Positions 19,778 to 32,179 of a stretch of DNA of 64,000 nucleotides are shown here, in pieces. The notes beneath the pieces were generated by a model. It was not told where the DNA came from. It did not search any database and saw nothing but the letters and a program-made list of their open reading frames with translations. Within the stretch, counting starts at the first letter, position 1, and each line of letters opens with the position of its first letter. A program made the translations under genes and the position numbers. Source of the DNA: Amyelois transitella (Eukaryota > Arthropoda > Insecta > Lepidoptera > Pyralidae). The stretch lies in contig NC_083522.1 of the NCBI RefSeq assembly GCF_032362555.1, forward strand, positions 4,628,001 to 4,692,000, in the 5' to 3' direction.

Positions 19778-20780
19778 GAAAAAACCTTATTTGTTAAATG
19801 TTATTTCATCTGATTAAGAATCAGTATATCTTGGGGTAGGATCTTCGATTAAAAATAAAAATAGTTTACTAACATTTTTTTAAGTTCAAAGCCTAATTTA
19901 CGACATGCTTTTCTGTCATGCATAAGTTCCTTTGATTATGTTATGTGCATACTTGTTGTACTTACAATTTAGGGTTAGTTCTCGTACTTTGTTATTTGTT
20001 TTAAGAATTTAATAAGTAATTTTCTTTTCATGTTATTTTTTTTTCTAACGACCAGTGTTTGGTGATATGAAGGATTATGACAAAGTCTACCTTCAGAAAT
20101 AAATATAAATCTGTGATGTTAAATGTAAAAGTTGCTCAGTAAAATTTTAAATAATTGATAAATTGTAGTATTTCATAACATCAGTCAGACAAAAACATAA
20201 ATCGCGCTTCATATTTCATTTTGATTTGTTTCATATATTTTAAACTGAGCTGCTTTGAATCTCATTATAATTTTCTTCATTTACTTTGTTGTTGCATTTG
20301 CTACTCATTTAGACATACATAATAACAAGGCTGTAGTGCCTTTCAACATTTACAATCACTAGATATATATACTACTATGTACATTATACTGTGATGATTA
20401 TTATAAGTTTTTTGTAAACATTTCGTTTGCATTGATTTGCCATAGATATTATTTAGTGCAAATAGCCGTTAATGGACATAACTACATGGGAAGTACACAA
20501 ATTCTTTATAGAGTTAATTATAACACTGTTTTGCTAGTTTTATTCGAGTTCGCAGCTAAAACGCGGCATTATCGTAAAACATAGTGGACTAATTGATTGA
20601 CGGACTGATCCAATTTGGTGAGAAGCCTTATATTCTGCTACATTTTGTGATTACTCTGTATACTTTATTTTGAATGGGGAAAACGAATTGGCAGGCATTT
20701 TTTCCACATTCAATATTGTTTTTATGTACGAAAAACTTATTTGTTTGTTACTTTACATAATTTTGTAAGAATAATTACGT

Positions 20781-20786
20781 AATAAA
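20781..20786 (+). terminator. Distal vasa polyadenylation signal candidate
   Basis: AATAAA is followed by a T-rich stretch (ATGTTTTATTTTTAAAATAT) about 20 bp later, a layout typical of cleavage sites. Use of this site rather than 19772 would include many candidate regulatory sequences in the vasa 3' UTR. Confidence 0.4.
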
Positions 20787-20799
20787 ATCCCAACACAAA

Positions 20800-22280
20800 T
20801 AAGTATATGTTTTATTTTTAAAATATAAACTATGTAAACGAACTCGGTATGACTTACTTGAATTGCTGAAAATACAACTTGAACTTATTTACATTTCAAC
20901 CAATTTCCTCTTATCAGAATCTAATATCAGTCCCCGAAGCATGGCATGGATAGCCAATACACTTTCATTTCGCTGGGATAAATCTCGAAGATGTGATTGT
21001 AGGTATGTAATAAATATAAGAAAACCAAATTATCCATTGTCCTTTTTATGAACGTTGAACTTCTGAAGAGAGAAGATGGAAATATCTTCTATCAACGTTC
21101 GCGGACTCGACCCTTTGTAGTTTGTGTTATCGAAATAAAAATGCAACGGTAAGTAAATTATCACGATAACCCGACCATTTTCGGAAGACTCGTAGAAAGC
21201 GGTTATATGATAATTGACCAAAATTTGCAGTAGTGTTATTGTAATGTAGTACAATAACGCTACTGCTATATGAACAGGTTGTAACACTGGTAAATGCATA
21301 GTCGCACACAATGACTGTATGACGCGAAGGGCAAATCAGCATGGAAAGCATGCGTGATTTCACCTTGCTTGTACGTGTAATTGTGTTCTGTGCATCGACT
21401 AGTTACTCATACATATCCCGAGTGGGCTTTACGACATATGTATGTAAGTATCACGCCTCTTTTCTGGACGAGTAGGCATGGACTACATCTTTCCATTTGC
21501 GACTTTTAGTAGTGTTAATAAAAATCCAAATATGGTAACACATAAATTAATCCAACAAACAATTGTCTCTTGGAAGAACAGTAGCCAAAAACCTAATTCC
21601 ACGTTTTGTTTTTGATTCTTGAAAACAATTTTTTTCTTAAATTATGTATATATTCAAAACTTCTGCACAAATTAACAATAGCTCATATAAAAATAATTAA
21701 ATCTATACGTCATGCCGATTAGGAGATCCAGCAATTGTAAAAACTTCACCCCAGCAGAATCTTGGATTTCGCCGGAGTCTTACAATGCACTAATTTAATA
21801 TATTAAATTCATAAACATTTACCTTCCATTAAATACTAATTACTTTCAATCGGGTCTGAGATTTTTATGCTGGTCTAATGTTTCATATCATCCTAGCAGA
21901 ATCATATTATAGGTAGGTATAGTGTGAAAATCTCAGTAACTCCTGGGTGCACTTTTTCAAACTTTCATCACATTTACAGATGTTATTTACTAATTATCCA
22001 GCACCATTTCGTTTTGATAATCAGCATACAAATTCAATTCAATTTCCTATGCCTTTTCCATCCTATGTCCATACCAAATTTTATCACAAAGTTTAGTGGT
22101 TTAGACGTGAAAGCGTAGGAAACAGACAGACTTACTTTCGCATTTAAGAATAATTTGTTTACTTTTTTAAATATAGTATGAAGGTAGACTTTTTTAATAA
22201 AAATAAAAATTCTTAGCAAAGATTTATTGTTTAGTTTTATATCACATATTTTTTATTAAAATATAAAAGAACACTTACAT
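20800..22280. other. Intergenic DNA after vasa
   Basis: No gene is supported. The only recognisable item is a short family A LINE tail at about 21440-21510 (CACGCCTCTTTTCTGGACGA, then GTAGGCATGGACTACA). The remainder is AT-rich with short chance reading frames. Confidence 0.6.
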
Positions 22281-22481
22281 AGGCTAAAGATATGTGGCCG
22301 TCCAAGCGAAAAGGGCCCACTGAGCACTTTCTAGTTTCCGAGATATTTGAGATTTTGTGAAAAAAGGTGGAAAATTGGCATTATGCGATTTTAATGGATT
22401 TTAATGCAACATGCAATGGGCTACATTTTCGTATAATAATCGTCTGTAAATAACGAACACAACGTGAGAAAATTGCAATTA

Positions 22482-23181
22482 TATGTTTAGTGAAAAGGGA
22501 CCAGTTATCAACACTCTTTAAATTGAATGATTGAAATTGAATTCTATAATGATAATGAGTTAAATAACAACTAATGTCGATGTTTAACCAACCACAAAGA
22601 CATCTACTGTCAACAGCGATATTTTATAATAGAGATTTTTTGACTAATGGTGTCGCGCCAAATGTCCATAAGTCACGAAAAGCTCCTTACAATTGTTATA
22701 ATTTACAAACCAGAGCTGATGCAGTTAATTATATAAAACAGTACTCCAATGATAAGGTTTAGTTTTACTTGGCCGTCTACCAGGTCACCGATATAATTCT
22801 GATCTAGTAATACTTCCTTGCAGTATGACCAAATCATACGTTTATAAAACATATTGTGATTCACTAATTTCACTGAATAATATTCCTGTTGGTAGGAGTA
22901 CTTGGTACGACCTCTGGGAAACATTTTGCCCAAATGTTGTTGTGCAGAAACCGAAAACTGACCTTTGCGCAGTTTGTCAAAAAAAAATACTCTTTTGATT
23001 TTGCTCAGCAAGTTCATTTACCACATAGCTCTCAACAGATAGGGCCATTATATTTTTTGACAGGGTTCAAAGTCAGTTTATTTGGTGTAATAAATAAGAA
23101 TCTATGTAACTGACAACTAGATCTCTAGCTATTACAGTTAAAAATTTTATTGTATTCAACTGGGCTCTTTTACTAAACTTA
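22482..23181 (+). mobile_element. Unclassified DNA transposon remnant with imperfect terminal inverted repeats
   Basis: TATGTTTAGTGAAAAGGGAC at 22482 pairs, in inverted orientation and with one gap and few mismatches, with GGGCTCTTTTACTAAACTTA ending at 23181. A related motif, AAGCGAAAAGGGCCCACTGA, lies about 180 bp to the left, which may be a subterminal repeat, so the true left end might be near 22290. Inside lies a fragment of a protein that looks like the N-terminal part of a transposase-type protein. Superfamily was not determined. Confidence 0.55.
22574..22998 (+). pseudogene. Fragment of a transposase-type protein with a CxxC motif
   Basis: The first part reads from ATG at 22574 to a TAG at 22760; the frame then shifts by two and continues from 22768 with LGRLPGHRYNSDLVILPCSM, then STWYDLWETFCPN, VVVQKPKTDLCAVCQKK and a stop at 22996. 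The pattern W-x2-L/F-W-x2-F-x-P-x2-V-V-x-K-P-x2-D-L-C-x2-C recalls repeat-encoded proteins seen in many animal genomes, by my memory of their style. The catalytic portion is absent. Confidence 0.55.
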
Positions 23182-23330
23182 TTATAAAGTTAGTTTTAAG
23201 CTTCTATTTTTTTATTCGATAATGTTTCCATAACATTAACTAATTCATTTTATACTTAACATATTGCTCTAAAATAATAAATTATAATCTATGTAACTGA
23301 CAACTAGATCTTTAGATAATACAGCTTAAA
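23099..23330. repeat. Pair of short direct repeats
   Basis: The string ATCTATGTAACTGACAACTA followed by GATCT occurs at about 23099-23125 and 23286-23312, and similarity continues through TAGxTAxTACAGxTTAAA to about 23142 and 23330. The copies are 187 bp apart. The left copy lies inside, and the right copy outside, the transposon remnant at 22482-23181. Confidence 0.65.
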
Positions 23331-23840
23331 CTTTCAATGCCTGTTTCCCAACAATTTGATTTTTGTAAGTGTGAACTTTGAAAATTTTTTATTCCAATAA
23401 ATGTTATTATGATTAATTTTTTTTTATTCCATATGATCAACCAACTATTTAACTATCCAAATATGGCCTTAACTCAATACCACCCAAGTGGTACCTTTAT
23501 GCTTGGACTGCCACATATGTGTATATTTAAGACCTGGCCAGGACTCCTTGGGAATATCAGGAAAGTGCTTGTTCTGGTGTCATAAATGGTGCGCCTAATT
23601 ATGCTAGGTAAAATACCTTCATGGAACTAGTGGTGCAGACGGCGTTTTGTTTTTGACCTCAATCGCTCTGATGGTAGGTAGAATTACATGTATGCAATAT
23701 GGTGGTCTAAGATGGCTCGTGCAAGCCTCACTATTTAACTGGCTTTTCTGCTCATAAGTCCATGCGCTTTTCGCACTTAAAAGTAAATTCAGTTTTCAAT
23801 TAAAAAAACATATTGACTTTCGCTTTTTAAATAATATAGA

Positions 23841-26800
23841 TTATACTGGTCCCAATCCTGAAATATTTTCATCTTCTTCATTGTCAACGGCATCGGTAGA
23901 GTTAACTGACTGATAAGATATCATCGGCGATTCCCATCTTAGGTATATAACGATTCTGAAAAAATAATATGTACTACTTATATTTATCATTTATATTTTA
24001 TCTACATTGGCGTTGGGGAAGGACTAAAAAGTGACCTGACCGGGGATCGAACCCGGGGCTTTGTTAGAGTTAGAGGCTAGCAGAATACCGCTGCGCTACA
24101 TAGCCTGTCTAAATACTTTATATATAGAATTAGTTAGGTATTTTATGACGAAAATTTATTAGATTCCATATTGTTTTTTTCAACAAATGTCTTTTTTATT
24201 TGTTTTATCGAGTAAAGTGGAACTTGGAATCTTGAATCTCAGAGTCGTAAATGAAAATAATTATAGAGTAAAAAAACCGGCCAAGTGCATGTCGGGGCAC
24301 GAGTATTGTAGGGTTCCGTAGTTGCGAATACCAACTTTGAGTTCACACTCACAAATATCTTAAAAAAACTACCGCCACTTTATTTACTTACCTACATGAA
24401 GATGTATGGAATCTACACAAAAAAATTCTACATTTTTTTCTACGACTCTTGCCATTATTAATATACATTACCAAATTACCCCTTTCTACCCCATTTATAA
24501 GGTTATTCTGCCCACGACAGAACGTCATATTATTATCTCATATACTTACATCAGCAAAATCATGCAGATGCCGTTTATAAAACTTGTCAATAGCATAATA
24601 GCCCCAGGGAAAGATGACAATGTTACATTGTACAATGCATTGTACATTGCGGGCGATATCAAAGGAACAATTCCTTCAATAGCACTCAGCAGCGCAAACA
24701 CTTGAGCAATTTCTTCGACAGGCAGAATCTTCGTAAAGAAAGACCTGATGAGCGGACCTGAGAGGCTGCCGAACAGTGATACGGCTGATCCTGCAAAGAA
24801 AAAAAAACAATATTAATAACATTATGAAGTGACTGAATTTTACCATTTTGAGAAAAACTTTGATTCAGAAGGTAAATTTCTAAATGAGCAATCATAAGAT
24901 TACTGTTAAAAATCAATCTGTACTTATACGTACCGAGATACATGTGCCAAGAGACAACAGCAAATGACTTTATTGCGTAATCTGCAGTAGCAGACGCGAA
25001 TGATAATACTGAGACAGACAGGTCACTCAGTTTTAACCTCTTTTGGATGATGGCTACACCTACATAAGATCCAATAAAAACTATAAGCACATTGATGGCC
25101 GAATATTGGTTAAAATCTTTCAAAGCCCAATGCAATTTCCTCCTAGTGTACATGTATGCTAAGCCTCCCAGGCCATATAGTACAAAAATACTCAAACTAT
25201 TGGCAGCAGTCAACAAAAGTATCTGAGCCCTCATATTATTTGGGCGGCGTTTGAAACATTCTGTTACCATCTCTTTTACTAATGCAAAGTCGAATACTGA
25301 TGACAGTGATCCCTGAAAAAAAACCAGTTGTTTTGTAATACCTGAGGAGGGTTGCAAATAAGTGCGTAGAAATAATAAAAGAAACTGAATCTTTAAGTAC
25401 CAAAGGTACGTTTTAAGAAATACGTCACTTGGGGGACCGTGCTATACTGCTAGGTAGGTACTTTAATACAGTGGACCCCCGATAATCCGGCCCTTTTACT
25501 TAGTTTAAACCTAGAATCTTATCATTGGATATATAATTTGTCAGTTTAAAAGGTAGTCTTTTGTAAAAAAAATCTGGACCACAGTCTTAGGCAGTGCTCT
25601 ATAATCCGACAAATTCAATAGTCCGACACTGTCCTGCATAATGTTCGTCGGATTACCGGAGGTCCACTGTTATGAGTTTCTTTTATTAGTTCTTACTTTT
25701 CAAAAGGAACTTAAAGGAAAGCTAATTAAGGACCCCTCCCACCCCCTTGTCACACAATGTCTCACACCCCCTCCCTCCCTTAACATGTGACATAATTTAT
25801 GGATAGCCCATAAGTACACTAAGCTTTACAGTACTAGTATACACTTCATATCTTTTTTGTCATACTAAGTTAATCAAGTATTTCAGTAGGATACAAAACA
25901 ATAACAAAAACTAAATTGTTATCATTTCAAATCTAAAAGTGACAGTGAATCATAACATCGAAACTAAATGTTAAGGAAAAGGTGACTGACTGACTCATCC
26001 ATCAACAAAAACAGTGAAAAGGTTAATACATGACGCACATAAGTATTATCACTTATCATTATCAGGTTCTTAATTTTTTTAGATTAGATTAATTTTTCGT
26101 GTGTCTCGTGTTTACATAACATGGGAAATCAGAGAAGTAATACTTTCCTTTATTTTTTAGGGTTCTGCGCGTCTCCGTATTGTGGAAAATAATTTTTGAG
26201 TTGAATACAAGGGGAAACAAATCTGATTGAGGAAATAGGTACTATTTGTTCCTATTTCTTTTTTGCCAGTAAAACTAACTAAACTAAAGATTGATATTAT
26301 TCTACTTTGTAAAACTAGCTGTTGCCCGCGTCTTTGGTGTTTTTGATATTTAATTTGTTCTTGTGTGATGAATGAGCTTACATTCAACTGCAGAATGTTT
26401 TCCGGAAGAATAAAATAAAACTTCCTTTTCGGCTATAACAACATACATCAAATATACCACGTCAGTTTAGTGTTATTTAGGCCGACTGAAAACTTTAAAA
26501 ACTTTTATACCATGATCAATATAAAAAAAATTTAAGGAGTCCACCCGTCTACATATTTCTGACGAAATAACTCGAAATCACGCTCAAAATCTGCGGACTC
26601 CTCTTTCAAGTCATAATAAAAAGTGATGCAAGGATAATTATTCGCGCGATAAAAACGGCGTCGCGCGTGCCATGTTGCCGAAGCTAGATAGTTGAATTAA
26701 CGTATACTGACCGGAATGGCTCCCACCAGCGACTCTTGGAGCCATATATTAGTTGTAGCATAATTTATAACGTTAAGTGTTGCAGCTATCAGAAGCACAT

Positions 26801-29800
26801 ATACGTTGCCCACTGATTTCAGTAGATGCGGGCTGACCAGCGAACCGACCACGCTTCCGACAGATACGGCAATTTGCATTGTCATCATTCTGAAAAAAAA
26901 AACAACAAGCAAATATAGATAACTTTGTTTTGTTACTAGCTTTTGCCCGCGACTACGTTCTTCCTCAGGGTCAACTCTATCACTGTACCAAATTTCAATA
27001 AAATCGGTTCTTTGGATTAAACGTGAAAGTGAAACAGACAAGCAAACAGTTACTTTCGCATTATTATAATAGTAGGGATAGTTGGGAAGTAGCGATTTAA
27101 CTTGTACCTTAATTTGCAATACCTAGTCATGACCATTCTCCTGGCGTTAGTCCTCGTTGCGTCGTTGAAGAAGCACCATAGATGCGCTTGTGACCATGAT
27201 CGATGGGCAAGTGAGGTTTTTATTTTACATGAAGCGACATATCTGACATTAGCGACATTTTAAAATTTTGCAATAGTAGAGACAAAATGAAAACAAAATA
27301 TATACCCTAGGATATAACCAAAATCATGCATATTTTTAAACATCGTGTTTAATTTTATCATATAAATTTACAATAACGTCTTTGCAGGCTACGGTTTCCA
27401 AAAATCTGACAAATAACTACCTATTGTTTCTGCCTCAGTACCTATACAAATGATGCATAATACTTTTTTTCGAAAAATATTCAATGTACAGACAACTCGT
27501 TTATGATTTTATTATATGTACAGGTACATTTATTATTGCGACGAACTGTACACTATTTGAATCTCAATTTCATCATTATGCCATAGAGCTGAATATGGCC
27601 TGAGTGGTTTCAATAATGTTAGCTCTGTTTACCCTTAAAGTATACGAAGTTTATTAAGGTACAATAAGGAGGATCAGGGAATATAATATACATAGTAGAT
27701 TTTCTCAATATAAATTAATTAAAACTATTTATAAAAAACAAAGAAAAAAAGATGATTACAAACTAAAATTTAATCTACAAATCGTACAGTCCCTGCATAG
27801 CATCAACTTGCGGGAGTGTGCCCAGAAGGCTGGCAGCATTGCCCCTAAAGGGATAAATTCATGATTGTATCTGCCCGAAGTTTACCCGCAGCTCGCGCGC
27901 GTTGAATTGAAAATACGGTATTTCCCATTCCCGTTGGAATGTCCAGTAAAAAGTAGCACATGTTTCACCTCTTACTTATAGTCTCATACGGATAATTAAC
28001 TATATTCATACAAAATAATCCAGGGTGAACACCGTGCGTAACAGAGTTTAGTATTTATAATAGTAATATGGACGTGATGTGTAAATTCACATCGGTGGGT
28101 TTGACTGATTGTTTAATAAAAAAAAACTGATTTTTAAAGATTTTATTCATTTATTTCCTAGTCATTAAAAGCCTGTATCATTTACGAGTATTGGCGAGGG
28201 GCACCAGGATGATGATGACCTCTATTTACAAACAACAAACACAAACGGTGTGTACTGTTAACTTTTACACAATGGCAGAGGACAAAAAGGGTACCAGTAA
28301 ATTCACCACAGGCAAGTGTACCAAAATTATGAGTTGATAACCTTATCTGCCCGATTAAATATCCGTTGACTCATTAATACTTATACATTTATTGCTAAAA
28401 AACATAAACATGAGTCACACATGTTTTATTGTTTTACTCGTAGCGGTTTTGAGGGAACACATCGTGGGAGAACCTGGCACATTCAGGCAAAAGAATGATA
28501 AAAATATGATTTATTATGGATAAGTTTGTCATGCAAAGTTCTGAAGTAACTAACCTAACTACCCACTCCAGGAACGGGCTTGCAGGAGGACCCCGAGCTC
28601 CACTCCAAAAGACGCAACCGGGATTAACGTCAAAACCAGAATTATGATGATGTTAAACAGTAATCACTCACAGTCGCCATCCGTGAGCAAGTTGCGAAGC
28701 CGCATTAAATTTTGTGCGTTAGCATTTATGATTTTGCATGATGAGTCAAACACACAAAAGGACTAAAAATGAAAATTTTCAAAATATTTTATTTGATATC
28801 ACAAACTTAACTATACTAAGTAACAGGATTTTACAATTTGTGCGTTTTTGTGAATATCAAAAAGGCTTCCTCTCAGCATAATGTTGCGGTGGTAACCACA
28901 ACGCTGGTCTTCATGTTTTTATTCTATCAATCAATCGGCTTTTCATGGAACAGTATCAAATCTATGTGGATATGTAGATGGATATCAAACAGGCGCCCCT
29001 ATTTAGGTAAAAGTTTTTGATATCATGCATCTTTATGCTTGAACCCAGCCGCAGTTTTGATTGTTATTTGGAACCGTTATATGGATTAGCTTCTTTATTA
29101 AATCATGATGTTCATTCATAAATATTAGAGGTATTTGTGGTAATTTTTTTTAGTCTTTTTCTAGTAAAGCTGTAGTAATAGGAAATACCTATATTAGGTA
29201 ATCCTTAATTGATTTTAGTAATTTCATTTCAATTTTGTAACTTGAACAGTATAGAATCCTTGGAATAAATTATCATAAACCGTGAACATACCAAAATACT
29301 GCCTTTTTTAGATTACATAATAAATTGATAACATTTATCAGTGACATATGCAACATACAAAAGCAAATGGATGATACACTCCAATCACCAAGCCATGTTG
29401 ATATGAACATATGCTGTTAAGTACCTGATAGAACGAGATTTTTCAGTAGTCATATCACTTAAACTGCAGTAGATTCCGGCAATCAATACACTTAGACTGC
29501 CGGATACTGCACTAGGAATGATCATCACTATGGTCCACCAAGGGCCCAAGCCATCCATCATGCCATATATGACAGTCAGTATTGCTGACAAGGATTTACC
29601 TAAAATTTGATGTCTGTATATTTTATTGACAATACTTTTTCATCAAATTCCTCCAGTAGTTATGTTTTAGTGTCATTTGTTTCTGTGAATAACATTAATT
29701 ACTGCTTTCTCAACCATCAGACACCTATTTTCAAGCACCTTCATTTAAACAACAAAAGCAGTCTCTTAGTCTTCAGTACTATATACTATATATTTACAAT

Positions 29801-30159
29801 GACTCAGTTTTCGGAATCTTACATGGTACTTCATAAATTATTTGTCCTGAATATATCACAGCCAAATAGGTAATATAACCATGTCAACAAATACGTCTAG
29901 CTTATTCATTGAAAATTTGAAGTGCTCAAAATGTTCAACCCTACAGCTGATTCAAAAACCGCCTTTTAATATATTTATTTGCTGTTTTAACCAGTTAACT
30001 ACGACACATATACTATTATACTGGCAATCCAAGCCATTTTCTGAGAATCATTATTCAAGATTCTAGACCAATAAGTATGTGATGGCAATCTTCATAATTG
30101 ATAACAATTTAGAATACAATATAAATTTACTCATAAAGATTATTATTATTCAGTTATAC

Positions 30160-30193
<34 letters not shown>

Positions 30194-31273
30194 GAAAAAC
30201 TATATTTATAAAAAAAAAAACAATTAAACTTACCAAATAAAGGCCATACTATCAAAGGTTTTCTTCCATATGTATTAGACCAGACTCCTAAGAATAAGCA
30301 CAATAATGCTGGCCCTAAAGAATCTATGATAGTTGTCACAGTAGATACATAAGTAAAGTATCTCTGTACTTCTATTTCCAAGTCCTTCGTCTCATTAGAC
30401 TTATCTGGAGACAGGAATGGGCGACATTCCTCTACACTGTGGTGCAGGGAATGGACACAGGTACGGTACAAGACAATATTACTTATTGCCGTTGCTAAAA
30501 AAAAGAATTACAGAAATGTAGGCATTATTACTTGTGCAAGAATTTTTTTATCTTTACAAAATTTTGTAAAACTTTTGTGTTGGGCTTCACTACCATGTAA
30601 AGTTGAAAAGGTTGATGTAGTAACCTCAAATAATTAACAATATTCATACAAAAATTCATAAAATTTCTCCAGTAGTTTAGCTGTTTTCACAGCTAATAGA
30701 CAGACTTTTGCATTTGTGCATAAAATTATGTCTTACTAAGCCCGCTTATGTATTGTACTACAGTTTTATATTTGTAATGTACTCCTTTAGTGAACAACAA
30801 AGCATTTACTTACTGAATAACTTTACTACATTAAATTTGATTATTTTTCGTAATTTTCTAATTATTATAAACCTAAGTTTGGGTGGGACTTCGCTCCTGT
30901 TGGAATTTCCAAAAAACCTATGCTATTCCTAAATGTCTATTCTGTCTATGTACGAAATCTCATCAAAATTGGTTCAGGGGTTTTTGAGTTTATTCGTTAC
31001 AAAAATAAAAAATCTTTTCTCTTTATACTTAATTAGTTAAGAGGTGGTTGTAGCTTTCATTTAATTGCATGATGATTATTTAAGTATTTTATATAGATAA
31101 TAATACTTACATGACAGTGTGGAGGCCACCATGATCAAAAATAAAATGAATTCTAAAATAATACTTATTGATCTCTCAGAGGATTCACTGATTGCATTTG
31201 TGCTCGCTCTTCTTTCTGTGGCCTGTTCTGCCGATGCCATAGTTTCAGAACTTTCCATTATGGTTCCAGTCAT
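23841..31273 (-). CDS. SLC46-type major facilitator (proton-coupled folate transporter-like), copy A
   Basis: Minus-strand exons: 31273-31111, 30494-30234, 29599-29425, 26889-26712, 25312-24934, 24790-24550, 23955-23841. All junctions are GT-AG and in phase, giving 503 residues. The protein has a hydrophilic N-terminus of about 36 residues, a first membrane helix near 37-58, an extracellular loop with C67 and C78 as in the family, the MFS signature GVWSNTYGRKPLIVWPLFG at 124-142, LGPWWTIVMIIP in the next pair of helices, and a charged C-terminal tail of about 35 residues. This layout fits a 12-helix plasma or lysosomal membrane carrier of the SLC46 family. Substrate is unknown: family members move folates or peptidoglycan fragments, and the sequence alone does not decide. 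The ATG chosen is directly after an acceptor-like TTTTCAG, so an upstream non-coding exon is likely. Confidence 0.88.
24028..24106 (-). repeat. tRNA-derived SINE head
   Basis: On the minus strand it reads GGCTATGTAGCGCAGCGGTA, with an A box TAGCGCAGCGG, and then CCGGGTTCGATCCCCGG with a near-perfect B box. The supposed acceptor arms do not pair, so it is a SINE promoter, not a functional tRNA. It lies in the last intron of SLC46 copy A, in the same orientation as the gene. Confidence 0.75.
24274..24330 (+). repeat. Short dispersed repeat fragment
   Basis: AAAACCGGCCAAGTGCATGT and the following TCGGGGCACGAG and AGGGTTCCGTAG are words common in lepidopteran non-autonomous repeats. A related tail (GGGTTCCGTACATTTCTGTT) lies at about 57391-57515. 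Only a fragment is kept. Confidence 0.45.
25469..25669. mobile_element. pogo/Tigger-like MITE
   Basis: The left end CAGTGGACCCCCGATAATCC and right end GGATTACCGGAGGTCCACTG are imperfect inverted repeats of about 22 bp. The left flank ends in TA and the right flank is TTA, so the TA duplication is only partly kept. It is 201 bp and non-coding, with inner ATAATCCG repeats. It lies in the SLC46 copy A intron between exons 4 and 5. CAGT ends and a TA target suggest a Tc1/mariner-pogo origin. Confidence 0.65.
26317..28045. repeat. Cluster of dispersed repeat fragments in SLC46 copy A introns
   Basis: Three family C-type fragments are visible: 26317-26400 (CTAGCTGTTGCCCGCG), 26936-27085 (CTAGCTTTTGCCCGCGACTA to CATTATTATAATAGTAGGGA, on both sides of which lie coding exon 26712-26889 and non-coding DNA), and a degraded one at about 27870-27965. 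An antisense family B fragment lies at 27545-27610. From 28050 to 29424 I see no gene or clear repeat. Confidence 0.55.
30161..30194. repeat. (TA)n microsatellite beside an exon
   Basis: A run of TA dinucleotides of about 28 bp follows TACATATATAA. It is about 40 bp from the donor site of SLC46 copy A exon 2 (30234), on the intron side, and may vary in length between individuals. Confidence 0.8.
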
Positions 31274-31902
31274 TCTGAAAATTCTCCTAAAATAAAAATA
31301 ATGCAATGAAACCGATGCACTGCAAAACTGTTTGAAAAGTTTTGAACGTAAACTAGTGACCGCTTGTTGTTTATTTAAATAGTAAGTTTAATTATAGTAA
31401 GACAAAGTAAAACAAATTAATTACTTATATCACTTCAACTTCATTGATAACCAATATGAAAAAAAATGTGATATCACATTTCGGCAAAAACAACTAAGAC
31501 GAGCGAGCGCCAAAAAAAACTTTTTCCATTACATATTTTTCTGCTGTATTTTCCTGCTCGTCTTTTTTACCACGAAGACAGTTGACTTGACTGACATTGA
31601 CAGATATAAAACATAAATATGCTTAGAACTTGTACCTAAACGTTCTTTAAAAATAATTCGACTGATTCTGAGGTCTCCATTTCTAATGACTAAAAAATAA
31701 AAATATATAACATGAAAGAACAAGTGTCTGGAGAGGATAACTCCCCTGCATTTCTATTGACTTCAGTAGTATAAATACGAAACTGTACCTACCCAGTGAT
31801 TGACCCATCTAAGTCCTAAATATTCTTTTCCGTAAAATACTAATGACCAGAAATACAGGCACTTTAGAATAGGAACACCACCTATTTTATATTAATAACT
31901 AG

Positions 31903-32162
31903 CTGTGCCCGCGACTTCCTCCGCGTGGAATAGTTATTTTGGGCATCATTGAAGGCCTCAATGATCAATAATTTTCCCCGTTATTTTTGACATTTTCCAT
32001 TTTTTCTTTTCTGCTAATAGTGATGTTATAGGTATAGCCTAAAGCCTTCCTCGATAAATGGTCTATTCAACACAAAAATAATTTTTCAATTCGAACCAGT
32101 AGTTCCTGAGATTAACGCGTTCAAACAAACAAACTCTTCAGCTTTATAATATTAGTATAGAT
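31903..32162 (+). repeat. Dispersed repeat family C, full-length subfamily copy
   Basis: It begins CTAGCTGTGCCCGCGACTTC and ends TTTATAATATTAGTATAGAT. The central part (GGGCATCATTGAAGGCCTCA, later TTCGAACCAGTAGTTCCTGA) is shared in reverse orientation by 42530-42777, so both belong to one subfamily. It lies in the spacer upstream of SLC46 copy A. Confidence 0.75.
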
Positions 32163-32179
32163 AAAACTCAATTATCTTT

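Noticed and set aside
24028-24106. Possible tRNA gene
   Set aside because: A and B boxes are present but the acceptor stem ends do not pair; it is a SINE head.
26890-29424. Second alternative exon 3 in SLC46 copy A
   Set aside because: I looked for the GPWW-coding block on the minus strand and saw none, so copy A seems to have a single exon 3.
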